A DNA stretch of 31,196 nucleotides from a virus (IMGVR_UViG_3300017753_000051:1-31196); one strand, 5' to 3'; positions 1 to 9,432 are shown, counted from the first letter of the stretch. Made by a program: numbers and translations. The notes: generated by a model from the letters alone, not told the origin.

Positions 1-1
1 A

Positions 2-2794
2 GAAAAGGATAAAATTTGGAAGGAACTTCGTAGCTCCTCAATGAGAATTTGGGAATATCATAAGGAGTTTAAAGATGATGATAAGAAGTTAAAAAAGCAA
101 GTAAAAAATGAATATAATTCTCTAAAAAATCAAATTGAAGAGAGACTTGTCAAGTACAATGTTGATAATGTAAAAACTGATGAGTTACTTCTTAATTACT
201 TTAATGAATTAAAAGAAGAGATATCTTCAATTGTAATTCCAGAAGTCAAATATTATGATGATGATATCAAAGGTGTCAAAACCGAATTAAAAGAACTCAA
301 AAATCTTGTAAAACTCATAAAGGTAGAGCAAAAAGAATTACAGGAGGGTTTACTAAATGAACCCCTAGATAAAAAATTATCTATAGATGGACAATCTGAC
401 CCACTAACTCCATTAGATAAGCAATTTCCAGACCTTAAAACATTAGCAGATCATTATAGATTATTCATTACTAGAACTCAACAGCAACTTGCCACAATGG
501 GTGGTGGTGGTGAAGTTCGTCTTGAATTTCTCGACGATCTTGATAGAGATACTGCATTAGTAGACGGTAAGTTTCTTAAGTATGAATCTGCATCTGGCAA
601 GTTCGTGGGTTCTGATGGAGGATCTGGAGATGGAGAAGCATCTAAACTAGTCCTTGATGTTAGAAACAATAATGTTGGATATGCATTAACAATTGGTACT
701 CCAGTATACCAAGTAGGATATAACTCTGGTCAAGATAGACTAAATGTTGAAATATCAAATGCTGATACGTCATCGACTATGCCTGCAAAGGGTATAGTTT
801 CAACTACTCTAGAAAACAATACAAATGGACAAATTATCGTTTATGGAGAACTTGAAGGAGTTAATACATCTGCATTTGATATTGCAGATGAATTGTATGT
901 TGCTCCTGGTGGAGGACTTACAAATGTAAGACCTACTGACCCAACACATCTTGTTCAAAAGATTGCTGTTGTTCTTAAAAAATCTACTGCTAATGGTGCC
1001 ATACTCGTATATGGTGCGGGTAGAACCAATGACGTACCTAACAATATTAGTATTGCTGGTTCTATAACTGCCGTTGATGGATTTTTCTCTGGAAATATAT
1101 CCGTTGGTGGAACCATTACATATGATGATGTAACTAACGTTGACTCACTTGGATTAGGTACGTTCAGAAGCGGGGTAGAGGTCAATACAGGAACCGCACA
1201 GACTGCATTAATTGTCCGTGGTGATGCAAGAGTTACTGGTGTTCTTACGGTTGGTGAAGCATCGGTCACAATTGATGGTGATAACAATATTATTAACGTT
1301 GGTATTGTTACTATTTCAAATAGTGAAGTTGTTATCGGTGAAAATGTTATCATTAAATCTGGTGCAACTGGTATTAACTCTGCACCAAATGTTTTTTATG
1401 TTGCCAAAGACGGTAATGATGCTAATAATGGAACATCTATTGATAATGCAAAGTTGACCATTGCTAGTGCTGTAGGAGTTGCACAATCTGGATCAGTCAT
1501 CAAAGTATTGTCTGGTAACTATGTTGAAAGTAATCCTATTACAGTTCCTGCTTTTGTTTCTGTTGTTGGTGATGACTTGAGAAGTGTCAAGGTCTTACCA
1601 AATAACACTACCAGTGATTTGTTTCATGTTAATAAAGGTTGTAAGTTAGCAAATATGACCTTCTCAGGTCATCTTGCTCCAGCAGCTGCAGTTGCATTCC
1701 CATCTGCGGGTGCTACTAATGTCGGTGGTGGTAAGTGGAAAGGTCCATACATCCAGAACTGTACTAGTGATACCACTACCGGAACTGGTATCAGAATTGA
1801 TGGTGATAAAGCTGTCTTGACTAAATCAATGAACGTTGATGCCTTCACCCAATATAATCAGGGTGGTGTTGGTGTTGCAGTTACAAATGAAGGTTATGCA
1901 CAATTAGTTTCTGTGTTTACTATTTGTTGTGATAAAGCAATCACAGTTCATAAAGGTGGACAAGCAGATTTAGCAAATAGTAACTGTAGTTTTGGAACTC
2001 AGGGATTAGTTGCTGATGGTGTGAGTCCACAACAATTTGCTGGAATTGTTACTTCTTCTGCAGATGCAGGTCAAGATAATGTAACTATCAACGTTGGGTC
2101 GTCAACTACAAGACCTTATGATGGTCAAGTGGTTTATTTTGACCAACTATTTAAGTCTGTTGAAAGTATCACCGTTGGTTCTGGTGGAACTGGATATACT
2201 CAAGCACCAACAGTTACGATTGATGCACCTACAGGTCCAAGTGGAGAAACTGCATCAGCATTTGCTACTATTGAAAATGGTGCTGTAACAGAGATTTCTA
2301 TTATTAGTAGTGGAAGTCAATATACATCAACTCCATCAGTTACCATTTCTAGTCCTCAAAGTGGAATCAACACAGCAACTGCCACTGCCAATATGGCAGA
2401 TACTTATTTCACAATAAATAGTGCTACACCCATCGTTTCTGGAATTACAACACTAACACTTGCAGAAAACTTAATTAATACGGTTGGAGTTGGTTCTACT
2501 GCTTACTTCTTCCAACAAAGTAAGATTGTTGCAAGTTCTCATACATTTGAATATATTGGTTCTGGTAATACTATTACTTTAGCAACACCAAAACGAGGTG
2601 GAGTTACCATTCAAGCAAATGAAGTTGTAAGTCAAAATGGTGGAAGAGTAATATATACCAGCACAGATCAGGCAGGTAACTTTAGAATCGGTGACGATCT
2701 TCAGATCAACCAAGCAACAGGAACTATTAGTGGAAGAGCATTTTCCAAGAGTTTGTTCTCAGAAATAACACCCTTTATCTTAGCACTCAGTTAA
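2..2794 (+). CDS. Tail-fibre-like virion structural protein (5'-truncated by window)
   Basis: The frame is open from the first bases, so the gene probably begins upstream; the first in-window ATG is at 41 and has no well-spaced Shine-Dalgarno. Counting from that ATG, residues 1-115 are Lys/Glu-rich and look like coiled coil. A motif DQFPDLKTLADHYRLFITRTQ-like stretch and a Gly-rich linker follow, then low-complexity beta-rich sequence. Residues about 448-560 resemble a right-handed beta-helix (pectate-lyase-like; FYVAKDGNDANNGTS, then KVLSGNYVESNPITVP). About 709-780 hold two related beta units (GSGGTGYTQAPTVTI and SSGSQYTSTPSVTI). The C-terminus (STDQAGNFRIGDDLQINQ ... FSKSLFSEITPFILAL) is a typical end of cyanophage structural proteins. 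The likely role is a tail fibre or other external virion part; the exact structure is unknown. The next gene starts on the base after its stop. Confidence 0.75.
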   Translation, partial: EKDKIWKELRSSSMRIWEYHKEFKDDDKKLKKQVKNEYNSLKNQIEERLVKYNVDNVKTDELLLNYFNELKEEISSIVIPEVKYYDDDIKGVKTELKELKNLVKLIKVEQKELQEGLLNEPLDKKLSIDGQSDPLTPLDKQFPDLKTLADHYRLFITRTQQQLATMGGGGEVRLEFLDDLDRDTALVDGKFLKYESASGKFVGSDGGSGDGEASKLVLDVRNNNVGYALTIGTPVYQVGYNSGQDRLNVEISNADTSSTMPAKGIVSTTLENNTNGQIIVYGELEGVNTSAFDIADELYVAPGGGLTNVRPTDPTHLVQKIAVVLKKSTANGAILVYGAGRTNDVPNNISIAGSITAVDGFFSGNISVGGTITYDDVTNVDSLGLGTFRSGVEVNTGTAQTALIVRGDARVTGVLTVGEASVTIDGDNNIINVGIVTISNSEVVIGENVIIKSGATGINSAPNVFYVAKDGNDANNGTSIDNAKLTIASAVGVAQSGSVIKVLSGNYVESNPITVPAFVSVVGDDLRSVKVLPNNTTSDLFHVNKGCKLANMTFSGHLAPAAAVAFPSAGATNVGGGKWKGPYIQNCTSDTTTGTGIRIDGDKAVLTKSMNVDAFTQYNQGGVGVAVTNEGYAQLVSVFTICCDKAITVHKGGQADLANSNCSFGTQGLVADGVSPQQFAGIVTSSADAGQDNVTINVGSSTTRPYDGQVVYFDQLFKSVESITVGSGGTGYTQAPTVTIDAPTGPSGETASAFATIENGAVTEISIISSGSQYTSTPSVTISSPQSGINTATATANMADTYFTINSATPIVSGITTLTLAENLINTVGVGSTAYFFQQSKIVASSHTFEYIGSGNTITLATPKRGGVTIQANEVVSQNGGRVIYTSTDQAGNFRIGDDLQINQATGTISGRAFSKSLFSEITPFILALS

Positions 2795-3127
2795 ATGGCA
2801 CAATTAGCTCTCAACAGATTTCAGACAGTAACTTTAGATTTAACAACAGTAAATCAGACGGCATATACTTCTCCAACAGGGTATACCGCGATTGTTCTTT
2901 ATGCACATATTACAAATATAGCTACAAGTTCAACAACATTTACAATGTCTCACGTTAGATCATCGACATCAACAGAGATCTCAAAGGATGTCAGTGTTCC
3001 TCCAAGTGATGCGTATGTTCCTATGGATGGAAAACTTGTTCTTGAAACTAATGATTCTATAAAGATATCAGCAGGTTCTAATAGTAGTTTAAAATTGATA
3101 ATGAGTATCCTGGAGACTGCAAACTGA
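2795..3127 (+). CDS. Small beta-rich virion-associated protein
   Basis: This 110-aa Ser/Thr-rich protein has alternating hydrophobic residues, no cysteine, no signal peptide and no membrane segment. The pattern (FQTVTLDLTTVNQTAYTSP, then TAIVLYAHITNIATSS and DSIKISAGSNSSLKLIMSIL) suggests a single beta-sandwich of the kind found as small structural or tail-fibre-accessory proteins in T4-like cyanophages. The ATG directly abuts the stop of the fibre-like gene, and its own stop overlaps the next start (TGATG), so the three genes are translationally coupled. The structural role is inferred from this context; I do not recognise a named family. Confidence 0.7.
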   Translation: MAQLALNRFQTVTLDLTTVNQTAYTSPTGYTAIVLYAHITNIATSSTTFTMSHVRSSTSTEISKDVSVPPSDAYVPMDGKLVLETNDSIKISAGSNSSLKLIMSILETAN

Positions 3128-3471
3128 TGCCAAAACTCATTAGTCAAAAAAACTTTCAAAATATTACTGTCAATAGTTTAACAACAACGGCAACTAGACA
3201 GGTCTCTTTGGACATATTTGATGTTGATAGATTTCGTTCCGCAAGATATCAAATACAAGTAACCAGTGGAAGCAGTTATCATACAGTAGAATTTATTGTA
3301 GTTCATGATGGAACAACAACCTATAATACAGAATATGCCATTATTAGAACAAGCGGTATTTTGGCAACTTTCGATAGTGATATTTCATCTGGAAACGTGA
3401 GACTTCTGGTCACACCATCCTCAAATTCATCAACTACATTTAAAACTATAAGAACATCAATAAACACCTAA
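3127..3471 (+). CDS. Small beta-rich virion-associated protein
   Basis: The 114-aa product is predicted all-beta, with strands such as RSARYQIQVTSGSSYHTVEF, IVVHDGTTTYNTEYAIIR and DISSGNVRLLVTPSS. From memory, this pattern recurs in cyanophage structural proteins, both as a separate gene and as a domain of fibre proteins. The start overlaps the previous stop by one base. Its TAA stop is part of the CTAAATA late-promoter octamer that serves the next gene. Likely a virion or tail-fibre accessory subunit; precise function unknown. Confidence 0.7.
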   Translation: MPKLISQKNFQNITVNSLTTTATRQVSLDIFDVDRFRSARYQIQVTSGSSYHTVEFIVVHDGTTTYNTEYAIIRTSGILATFDSDISSGNVRLLVTPSSNSSTTFKTIRTSINT

Positions 3472-3477
3472 ATAATA
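3468..3477 (+). promoter_or_regulatory. T4-type late promoter octamer (CTAAATAATA)
   Basis: CTAAATA lies 18 bases before the ATG at 3493 and includes the TAA stop of the preceding gene. It resembles the gp55-dependent late consensus TATAAATA and has no -35 element, as expected for late promoters. Confidence 0.5.
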
Positions 3478-3492
3478 AGAGAATTTATACCA

Positions 3493-5256
3493 ATGTCTGT
3501 AGTAACTGATCTTGAAAAAAGTTTAGTAAAACTGAATAGTACAACTTATGATTCGGTTGATAAACTTATGAAGAAGGTTGCGAAAGATAATGACATCTCT
3601 GCGACAGAACTCCATCATAAGTTCAAGTCTAAACACAATATGATTCCCGACGATTGGATTAAAACACAAATGCAGGAAGGCAATCTACACAAGTGGTTTA
3701 AAGGATCCAAGTCTAAAGACGGTAAGTCTGGTTGGGTTAATGTAGTCACTGGTGGTACTTGTGCAAGTGATAAACCTGGCGAAGGAACTCCCAAGTGTGT
3801 TTCATCATCTAAAAGAGCAAGTATGACTCCTGCAGAAAGAAAGTCTGCACAAAGAAGAAAGAAAGATGCAGACCCAAACCAACAATCAAAGTCTGGTGCG
3901 GCAAAACCAACTTACGTTTCTACAGATCCTAAAAAGAAAATGAAAAAAGAAGAAATTGAACTGAGTGAAGTTTCAAAAAAACTTGCTCTCAAAGCAGATT
4001 ATATGCGGAAAAAAAGAGAATTTGATGCCGCAGAAGATGGTGATGATAAAGAAATGGATAAGCAATTGACAAAGAGTGGTAAATTTAAAAGTGATGAAAA
4101 TAGAAGAAGAATTCTCAAAAAACATGGTGATGGTTCAAAAGAAAATTTGGATAAGAATACCTATAAAGCACACTTTGAAGAAGTAGAAATAACTGAAGCA
4201 AAAGACAAAAAAGGTAAGGGCAGTGGAACCAAAGATGCCTGTTACCATAAGGTCAAGTCCCGTTATTCTGTTTGGCCGTCAGCTTATGCTTCTGGTGCAT
4301 TGGTGAAGTGTCGTAAGGTTGGTGCATCTAACTGGGGCAACTCTACTAAGAAAGAAGGGTTTGAAGGTTTCTATGATCTTCCTGAAATGACTGATCTTCA
4401 AATCAATGCCATGAGAAGATCTGGTATTGAAGTAGAAGTTCTTGATGAAAAGTGCTGGAAGGGTTATGAGAAGAAGGGTATGAAGACTATGTTTGGAAAG
4501 AGATATCCAAACTGTGTCAAAAAAGAAGAAACTGAGGTTACCGAGGGTAAATATTCTTCTGGTTCGGTTACTTATGTAAAAGGAACTGCACCAGTTAGAG
4601 CCACCTATGGCGGTAGAACAGAAACATTCCCTAAAGAAACTTATAAGAAAAAAGGTATGGTTAAGACTGCTGAAGAGGCAGAAGTTCGCTATTGCCCTAA
4701 GTGCGAAAAGAATGAAACAAGAGAAGAGTGTGCTTATGGTGGCAATTATTGGGATGAAAATTCAATGCCAGCAAAAGGTACTGAAGAGGTATCTGAAGCA
4801 GTAAGAATTCCAGCGAAGACTGGAAATATTGTTATGGTTAATCTTGGATGGAAAGGCAAGTATTATTCTATTAAGATGTTCTTCCCTCAAATTAGCAAAC
4901 CAAGTAGGAAAGATGTTCAGGATCAGATAGAGAAAATCTATCCTGGTGGAAAGTTGTACACTTTCGTAGTATCTAACTATGAACCAGGAGAACCAATGTT
5001 CCACTCAGAAGGTGCAGCATGGACAAAAAAATCAGGAAAAAATAAAGAAGGTGGACTCAACGAAAAAGGACGAAAGTCTTATGAAAAGGAAAATCCAGGA
5101 TCTGACCTTAAAGCACCAAGCAAAAAGGTTGGAAATCCCAGGAGGGCATCCTTCTGCGCTAGAATGAAAGGTATGAAAAAGAAACTAACTAGTAAGAAGA
5201 CTGCTAGTGATCCCGATAGCAGGATTAACAAATCACTTAGAGCTTGGAACTGTTGA
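3493..5256 (+). CDS. Lys/Cys-rich mosaic protein of T4-like cyanophages, function unknown
   Basis: The 587-aa, highly basic protein is built from short Cys-containing modules joined by charged linkers. Module 1, about residues 65-125, has GWVNVVTGGTCASDKPGEG and then a KRASMTPAERK segment. Module 2, about 245-285, has GTKDACYHKVKSRYSVWPSA and GALVKCRKVGASNWGNS. Module 3, about 321-346, has CWKGYEKKGMKTMFGKRYPN then CVKKEE. A CPKC zinc-ribbon-like pair lies near 401-404. The C-terminal module, about 549-587, has RRASFCARMKGMKKKLTS and ends in SLRAWNC. I recall similar modules from uncharacterised (DUF) families in marine phages but cannot name them safely. It sits between structural genes and the large terminase, the place where T4 encodes the small terminase gp16, yet shows no visible similarity to gp16. 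A nucleic-acid-binding or virion-internal protein is plausible. Confidence 0.6.
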   Translation: MSVVTDLEKSLVKLNSTTYDSVDKLMKKVAKDNDISATELHHKFKSKHNMIPDDWIKTQMQEGNLHKWFKGSKSKDGKSGWVNVVTGGTCASDKPGEGTPKCVSSSKRASMTPAERKSAQRRKKDADPNQQSKSGAAKPTYVSTDPKKKMKKEEIELSEVSKKLALKADYMRKKREFDAAEDGDDKEMDKQLTKSGKFKSDENRRRILKKHGDGSKENLDKNTYKAHFEEVEITEAKDKKGKGSGTKDACYHKVKSRYSVWPSAYASGALVKCRKVGASNWGNSTKKEGFEGFYDLPEMTDLQINAMRRSGIEVEVLDEKCWKGYEKKGMKTMFGKRYPNCVKKEETEVTEGKYSSGSVTYVKGTAPVRATYGGRTETFPKETYKKKGMVKTAEEAEVRYCPKCEKNETREECAYGGNYWDENSMPAKGTEEVSEAVRIPAKTGNIVMVNLGWKGKYYSIKMFFPQISKPSRKDVQDQIEKIYPGGKLYTFVVSNYEPGEPMFHSEGAAWTKKSGKNKEGGLNEKGRKSYEKENPGSDLKAPSKKVGNPRRASFCARMKGMKKKLTSKKTASDPDSRINKSLRAWNC

Positions 5257-5263
5257 GTAATTT

Positions 5264-6919
5264 ATGTCTGATAATGTATATCTTGGTAATCCCAATCTAA
5301 AAAAAGCAAATACTGCAATTGAATTTACTCAAGAACAAGTTCTTGAGTTTATGCGATGCAAAGAAGATCCTGTATATTTTGCTAATAACTATATAAAAAT
5401 TGTTTCTTTGGATGAAGGTCTTACTCAGTTTCATCCATACCATTTCCAAGAAAAGTTAATTAACAATTTTCATGAGAATAGATTTAACATCTGTAAAATG
5501 CCCCGTCAAACTGGCAAAAGTACTACAGTTGTTTCTTATCTTCTTCATTATGCGGTATTCAATGACTCTGTTAATATTGGCATCCTTGCTAACAAAGCAG
5601 CGACTGCTAGAGAACTTTTAGGAAGGTTACAGACTGCATATGAGAACTTGCCCAAATGGATGCAGCAGGGTATTATTTCATGGAACAAAGGATCTCTGGA
5701 GTTAGAGAATGGCAGTAAGATATTGGCAGCTTCTACGTCTGCAAGTGCTGTACGAGGCATGTCGTTTAACATTCTCTTCCTCGACGAATTCGCATTCGTT
5801 CCAAACCATGTTGCAGACTCGTTCTTTGCATCTGTTTATCCTACTATTACTTCTGGTAAAAACACCAAAGTAATTATTGTGTCAACGCCACACGGCATGA
5901 ATCACTTCTACCGTATGTGGCATGATGCAGAGAAAGGTAAGAGTGAGTATATTCCCACAGATGTCCATTGGTCAGAAGTTCCAGGTAGAGATATTAAGTG
6001 GAAAGAAACAACAATCTCAAATACTTCAGAAGCACAATTCAAGGTTGAGTTTGAATGTGAGTTTCTAGGATCTGTTAATACTCTGATCGCTCCAAGCAAA
6101 TTAAGAACTCTAATTTATGATAATCCAATTACTCGCAATGCTGGGTTAGATATCTATGAACATGTGATCGATAAGCATGATTATATTATGACTGTTGACG
6201 TTGCTCGTGGAGTTAGTGAAGACTATTCTGCTTTTGTTGTAGTTGATATTACTAAATTTCCACACAATATTGTGGCAAAATATAGGAATAATGAAATCAA
6301 ACCAATGTTGTTCCCAAATATCATATATGAAGTTGCAAAGAACTATAATGCAGCATATATTCTTTGTGAAGTCAATGATATTGGTGATCAAGTAGCATCT
6401 ATTCTTCAATATGACTTAGAGTATCAGAACTTACTGATGTGTTCTATGCGAGGTAGAGCAGGTCAAGTTGTTGGGCAGGGTTTCTCTGGCAAAAAGACAC
6501 AACTTGGCGTCAAGATGTCCAAGACTGTTAAGAAAGTCGGATCACTCAACCTCAAAACAATGATTGAGGAGAGTAAACTTATATTCAATGACTATGAAAT
6601 TATTTCAGAACTAACTACGTTCATTCAAAAGCATAACTCATTTGAAGCAGAAGAAGGATGTAATGATGACCTTGCAATGTGTTTGGTAATCTATGCATGG
6701 ATGGTTGCACAGGATTACTTCAAAGAATTAACCGATCAGGATGTTCGTAAGAGATTATATGAAGAACAGAAGAATCAAATTGAACAGGATATGGCACCAT
6801 TTGGATTCTTGGACGATGGTCTAGGTGAAGATAATTTTGTTGATGCTCAAGGTGATCGTTGGTCCAATGCTTCAGTTGGCGAATATGGTGATATGTCATA
6901 TATGTGGGATTACAACTGA
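5264..6919 (+). CDS. gp17: Terminase large subunit gp17 (packaging ATPase/nuclease)
   Basis: This is the DNA-packaging motor: it pumps DNA through the portal into the prohead and cuts the concatemer. The ATPase domain has Walker A MPRQTGKST (residues 79-87) and Walker B ILFLDEF (170-176, D174/E175), with STPHG as the coupling motif after it. The C-terminal RNase-H-like nuclease shows acidic residues at D312 (TVDVARG), E369 (CEVND) and D468/D469 (CNDDLAM). At 551 aa it is somewhat shorter than T4 gp17 (610 aa) and appears intact, with no intein or intron. It starts 7 bases after the previous stop, and its TGA overlaps the next ATG. Confidence 0.97.
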   Translation: MSDNVYLGNPNLKKANTAIEFTQEQVLEFMRCKEDPVYFANNYIKIVSLDEGLTQFHPYHFQEKLINNFHENRFNICKMPRQTGKSTTVVSYLLHYAVFNDSVNIGILANKAATARELLGRLQTAYENLPKWMQQGIISWNKGSLELENGSKILAASTSASAVRGMSFNILFLDEFAFVPNHVADSFFASVYPTITSGKNTKVIIVSTPHGMNHFYRMWHDAEKGKSEYIPTDVHWSEVPGRDIKWKETTISNTSEAQFKVEFECEFLGSVNTLIAPSKLRTLIYDNPITRNAGLDIYEHVIDKHDYIMTVDVARGVSEDYSAFVVVDITKFPHNIVAKYRNNEIKPMLFPNIIYEVAKNYNAAYILCEVNDIGDQVASILQYDLEYQNLLMCSMRGRAGQVVGQGFSGKKTQLGVKMSKTVKKVGSLNLKTMIEESKLIFNDYEIISELTTFIQKHNSFEAEEGCNDDLAMCLVIYAWMVAQDYFKELTDQDVRKRLYEEQKNQIEQDMAPFGFLDDGLGEDNFVDAQGDRWSNASVGEYGDMSYMWDYN

Positions 6920-7143
6920 TGGATTTAGATGGTCAGATAAAACTCAGTCACTTACTTCTCAGTGATAGAAAATGTAGAACTTGTGGTGAGATTAAAAACT
7001 TAATTGATGGATTTTATAGGATAAGAAAAGGTGGATCGTTGCCATCTTCATATTCATATGAGTGTAAGCAATGTACTATTCGTAGAGTTAGAGAAACTAG
7101 AAAGAATAAATCAAATACTATTTGGGAGTATCCTGACTGGTAG
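6919..7143 (+). CDS. Small zinc-finger protein, endonuclease VII-like treble clef
   Basis: The ATG at 6919 overlaps the gp17 stop (TGATG); an in-frame GTG at 6904 would give a less plausible overlap. The 74-aa product has two CxxC pairs, C19-x2-C22 (KCRTCGEIK) and C49-x2-C52 (YECKQCTIR), separated by a phage-typical Phe-Tyr segment (DGFYRIRKGG). This arrangement resembles the zinc-binding part of recombination endonuclease VII (T4 gp49) and HNH-like treble-clef proteins. The catalytic His/Asp/Asn part of the His-Me fold is not evident, so it may be a DNA-binding remnant or adaptor. Its position directly after the terminase hints at a packaging link, as in phages where an HNH protein assists the terminase, but this is inference. 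Confidence 0.7.
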   Translation: MDLDGQIKLSHLLLSDRKCRTCGEIKNLIDGFYRIRKGGSLPSSYSYECKQCTIRRVRETRKNKSNTIWEYPDW

Positions 7144-7183
7144 AATGTTCATGCATTGTTTCCCGTCTGAAAAGTGACTTTTT

Positions 7184-7191
7184 AATAAATA
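7184..7191 (+). promoter_or_regulatory. Late promoter octamer (AATAAATA) for gp18
   Basis: AATAAATA lies 36 bases before the sheath gene start, in the only sizeable gap (about 85 bases) between the terminase unit and the sheath gene. It matches the NATAAATA form of the T4-like late promoter. Confidence 0.6.
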
Positions 7192-7214
7192 TTTTTTAGA
7201 TAAACTGAGAAATT

Positions 7215-7221
7215 AAAGGAG
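7215..7221 (+). promoter_or_regulatory. Strong Shine-Dalgarno of gp18
   Basis: AAAGGAG with 6 bases to the ATG. Few genes in this window have a clear Shine-Dalgarno, so this marks a highly translated virion gene. Confidence 0.75.
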
Positions 7222-7227
7222 AGAAAC

Positions 7228-9432
7228 ATGGCGACTCCACAATTATCTCCAGGCGTACTCGTCAGAGAGGTTGATTTAACTGTCGGAAGAGCTGATAATG
7301 TATTAGATAATATTGGAGCAATTGCGGGTCCCTTTGCACTTGGTCCAGTTGAAGAACCTATTGATATTTCCACAGAGCAAGACCTGATTAACGTCTTCGG
7401 AAAACCACTTTCAACTGACGCCCAGTATGAGTACTGGATGAGCGCAGCATCATACCTTTCGTATGGTGGTGTTCTTAAGGTTGTGAGAGCAGATGGAACT
7501 ACCCTCAACAATGCAAATGCTGGTGTCAGCATGGCGTCTACTTCCATCAAAATTAAAAACTTTGATGATTATGAAGCAAACTATTCAGAGACCGAACCCA
7601 ACTATGTCTTTGCTGCAAAGAACCCCGGTTCTTGGGCAAACGAACTAAAGGTTTGTGTCATTGACGATGCTGCAGACCAACGCATTGGTATTACTACAAC
7701 AAATCCTAGTGCTGCTGGTGTAACAATTGGTTTTGGTGTTACAACTGCATTGACTAACGCAGTTATTCCTGGTGTTGGTGGAACTTCTGGATTCACTGGA
7801 TACATCAAGGGCATTATTACTGGTGTTGGAACTGCATCTACAACTGGAAACAGCACCTTTGACGTTAAGATTCTTTCTAGAGTCTCTACCGCAACTACCG
7901 ATTTGGATGTTGAGTATCCAATCACTTATGCTGAAGGAAATGCTAACGCAGAATTCCAAGCATCTGATACTATCGGATTTAAGAACAACGCTGGCATTAG
8001 CACTGGTAACGGTTCAGTAACCAGTGTTACTTCAAAGAAAGACTGGTATGGAGAGCAAACACTTGCACTTACCAATAGCGTTATATATTGGAAGTCTATT
8101 GCACCAAAACCAGTAACCACTGGATATGCAAGTGGTAGAAACGGTAAGAACGATGGTCTTCACGTTGCAGTTGTTGATGATACTGGTTCAGTAACTGGTA
8201 TTCAAGGCAATTTACTTGAGAAGCATACCAATCTTTCCAAGGCACTTGATTCTGTATCAGATACTGATGCACCAACCAAGAACTGGTGGAAGAACTATCT
8301 TGCAGTCTATTCCGATAACGTTTATGTTGGGGATAATCCTTCTGCAGGAAATGATACTTACAATAACACAACTCCATTAGCAACTGGTTTCTCCAGCGGT
8401 TACACTGCAATTACAGAGGCAGCAGGTCTTTGGAATCAAAAGGTACAAGGAGTTACATTTAGTGCAATCGGAAATACCACCTACACCTTTAAAGGTGGAG
8501 TTGATTATTCCTCAATTAATGGAATGACCGCAACTCTTGCAAATATTAAGACTGCATATGAGTTGTTTGATAATAAAGATGAGGTAGCAGTAGATTACCT
8601 GATCATGGGACCTGGATGCAGCACTAAGTTTGAATCGCAAGCAAAAGCAAACTCCTTGATTGCTATTGCTGGTCAAAGAAAAGATTGTATGGCAGTCATT
8701 TCTCCACATAGAGCAGACGTTGTAAACATTACAAATACAACAACTCAGACGAATAATGTCATTGAGTTCTACTCTCCACTTTCCTCTTCATCTTACGCGG
8801 TATTTGATACTGGTTATAAGTACACTTACGACCGTTTCAATGATAGATTCCGCTACATTCCAACCAATGGAGATGTTGCTGGTTTGATGGTTCGAACATC
8901 AATCAATGCTTTCCCATGGTTCTCGCCTGCAGGTCAGCAAAGAGGCATTATTAATAATGCAATTAAACTTGCATATAACCCAAATAAAGCACAGAGAGAT
9001 TTACTTTATCCGCTAAGAATTAACTCTATTGTTAATCAACCTGGCACTGGCGTTCTCCTCTTTGGCGACAAGACTGGTCTTACATTCGCTTCTGCGTTTG
9101 ATCGTATTAATGTCCGTCGTTTGTTCCTCACAGTTGAGCAAGCACTTGAAAGATCGGCAGAAGCACAACTGTTTGAATTGAACGATCAAATCACTAGAGC
9201 AAACTTCGTCAACATTGTTGAACCATATCTCCGTGATATTCAAGCAAAACGTGGAATCTACGGATTCCTTGTTATCTGCGACGAAACGAATAACACTCCT
9301 GATGTCATTGATAATAATGAGTTCAGAGCAGACATCTTCCTGAAGCCTGCTAAGTCTATCAACTACGTCACCCTTACCTTCGTTGCTACTAGAACTGGAG
9401 TTGACTTCCAAGAAGTCGCTGGCAGAGTTTGA
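7228..9432 (+). CDS. gp18: Contractile tail sheath protein gp18
   Basis: The sheath surrounds the tail tube and contracts to drive it through the host envelope. The N-terminus (LSPGVLVREVDLTVGR, then GAIAGPFALGPVEEPIDI) is the conserved start of phage sheath proteins. The C-terminal sheath domain carries AFPWFSPAGQQRGIINNA, INSIVNQPGTGVLLFGDKT, and NVRRLFLTVEQALERSA ending in the PAKSINYVTLTFVATRTGVDF signature. It is 734 aa against 659 in T4; the extra length lies in the variable, surface-exposed middle domains. It is transcribed from a late octamer and translated from AAAGGAG. The gene for the tube follows, as in T4. Confidence 0.97.
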   Translation: MATPQLSPGVLVREVDLTVGRADNVLDNIGAIAGPFALGPVEEPIDISTEQDLINVFGKPLSTDAQYEYWMSAASYLSYGGVLKVVRADGTTLNNANAGVSMASTSIKIKNFDDYEANYSETEPNYVFAAKNPGSWANELKVCVIDDAADQRIGITTTNPSAAGVTIGFGVTTALTNAVIPGVGGTSGFTGYIKGIITGVGTASTTGNSTFDVKILSRVSTATTDLDVEYPITYAEGNANAEFQASDTIGFKNNAGISTGNGSVTSVTSKKDWYGEQTLALTNSVIYWKSIAPKPVTTGYASGRNGKNDGLHVAVVDDTGSVTGIQGNLLEKHTNLSKALDSVSDTDAPTKNWWKNYLAVYSDNVYVGDNPSAGNDTYNNTTPLATGFSSGYTAITEAAGLWNQKVQGVTFSAIGNTTYTFKGGVDYSSINGMTATLANIKTAYELFDNKDEVAVDYLIMGPGCSTKFESQAKANSLIAIAGQRKDCMAVISPHRADVVNITNTTTQTNNVIEFYSPLSSSSYAVFDTGYKYTYDRFNDRFRYIPTNGDVAGLMVRTSINAFPWFSPAGQQRGIINNAIKLAYNPNKAQRDLLYPLRINSIVNQPGTGVLLFGDKTGLTFASAFDRINVRRLFLTVEQALERSAEAQLFELNDQITRANFVNIVEPYLRDIQAKRGIYGFLVICDETNNTPDVIDNNEFRADIFLKPAKSINYVTLTFVATRTGVDFQEVAGRV

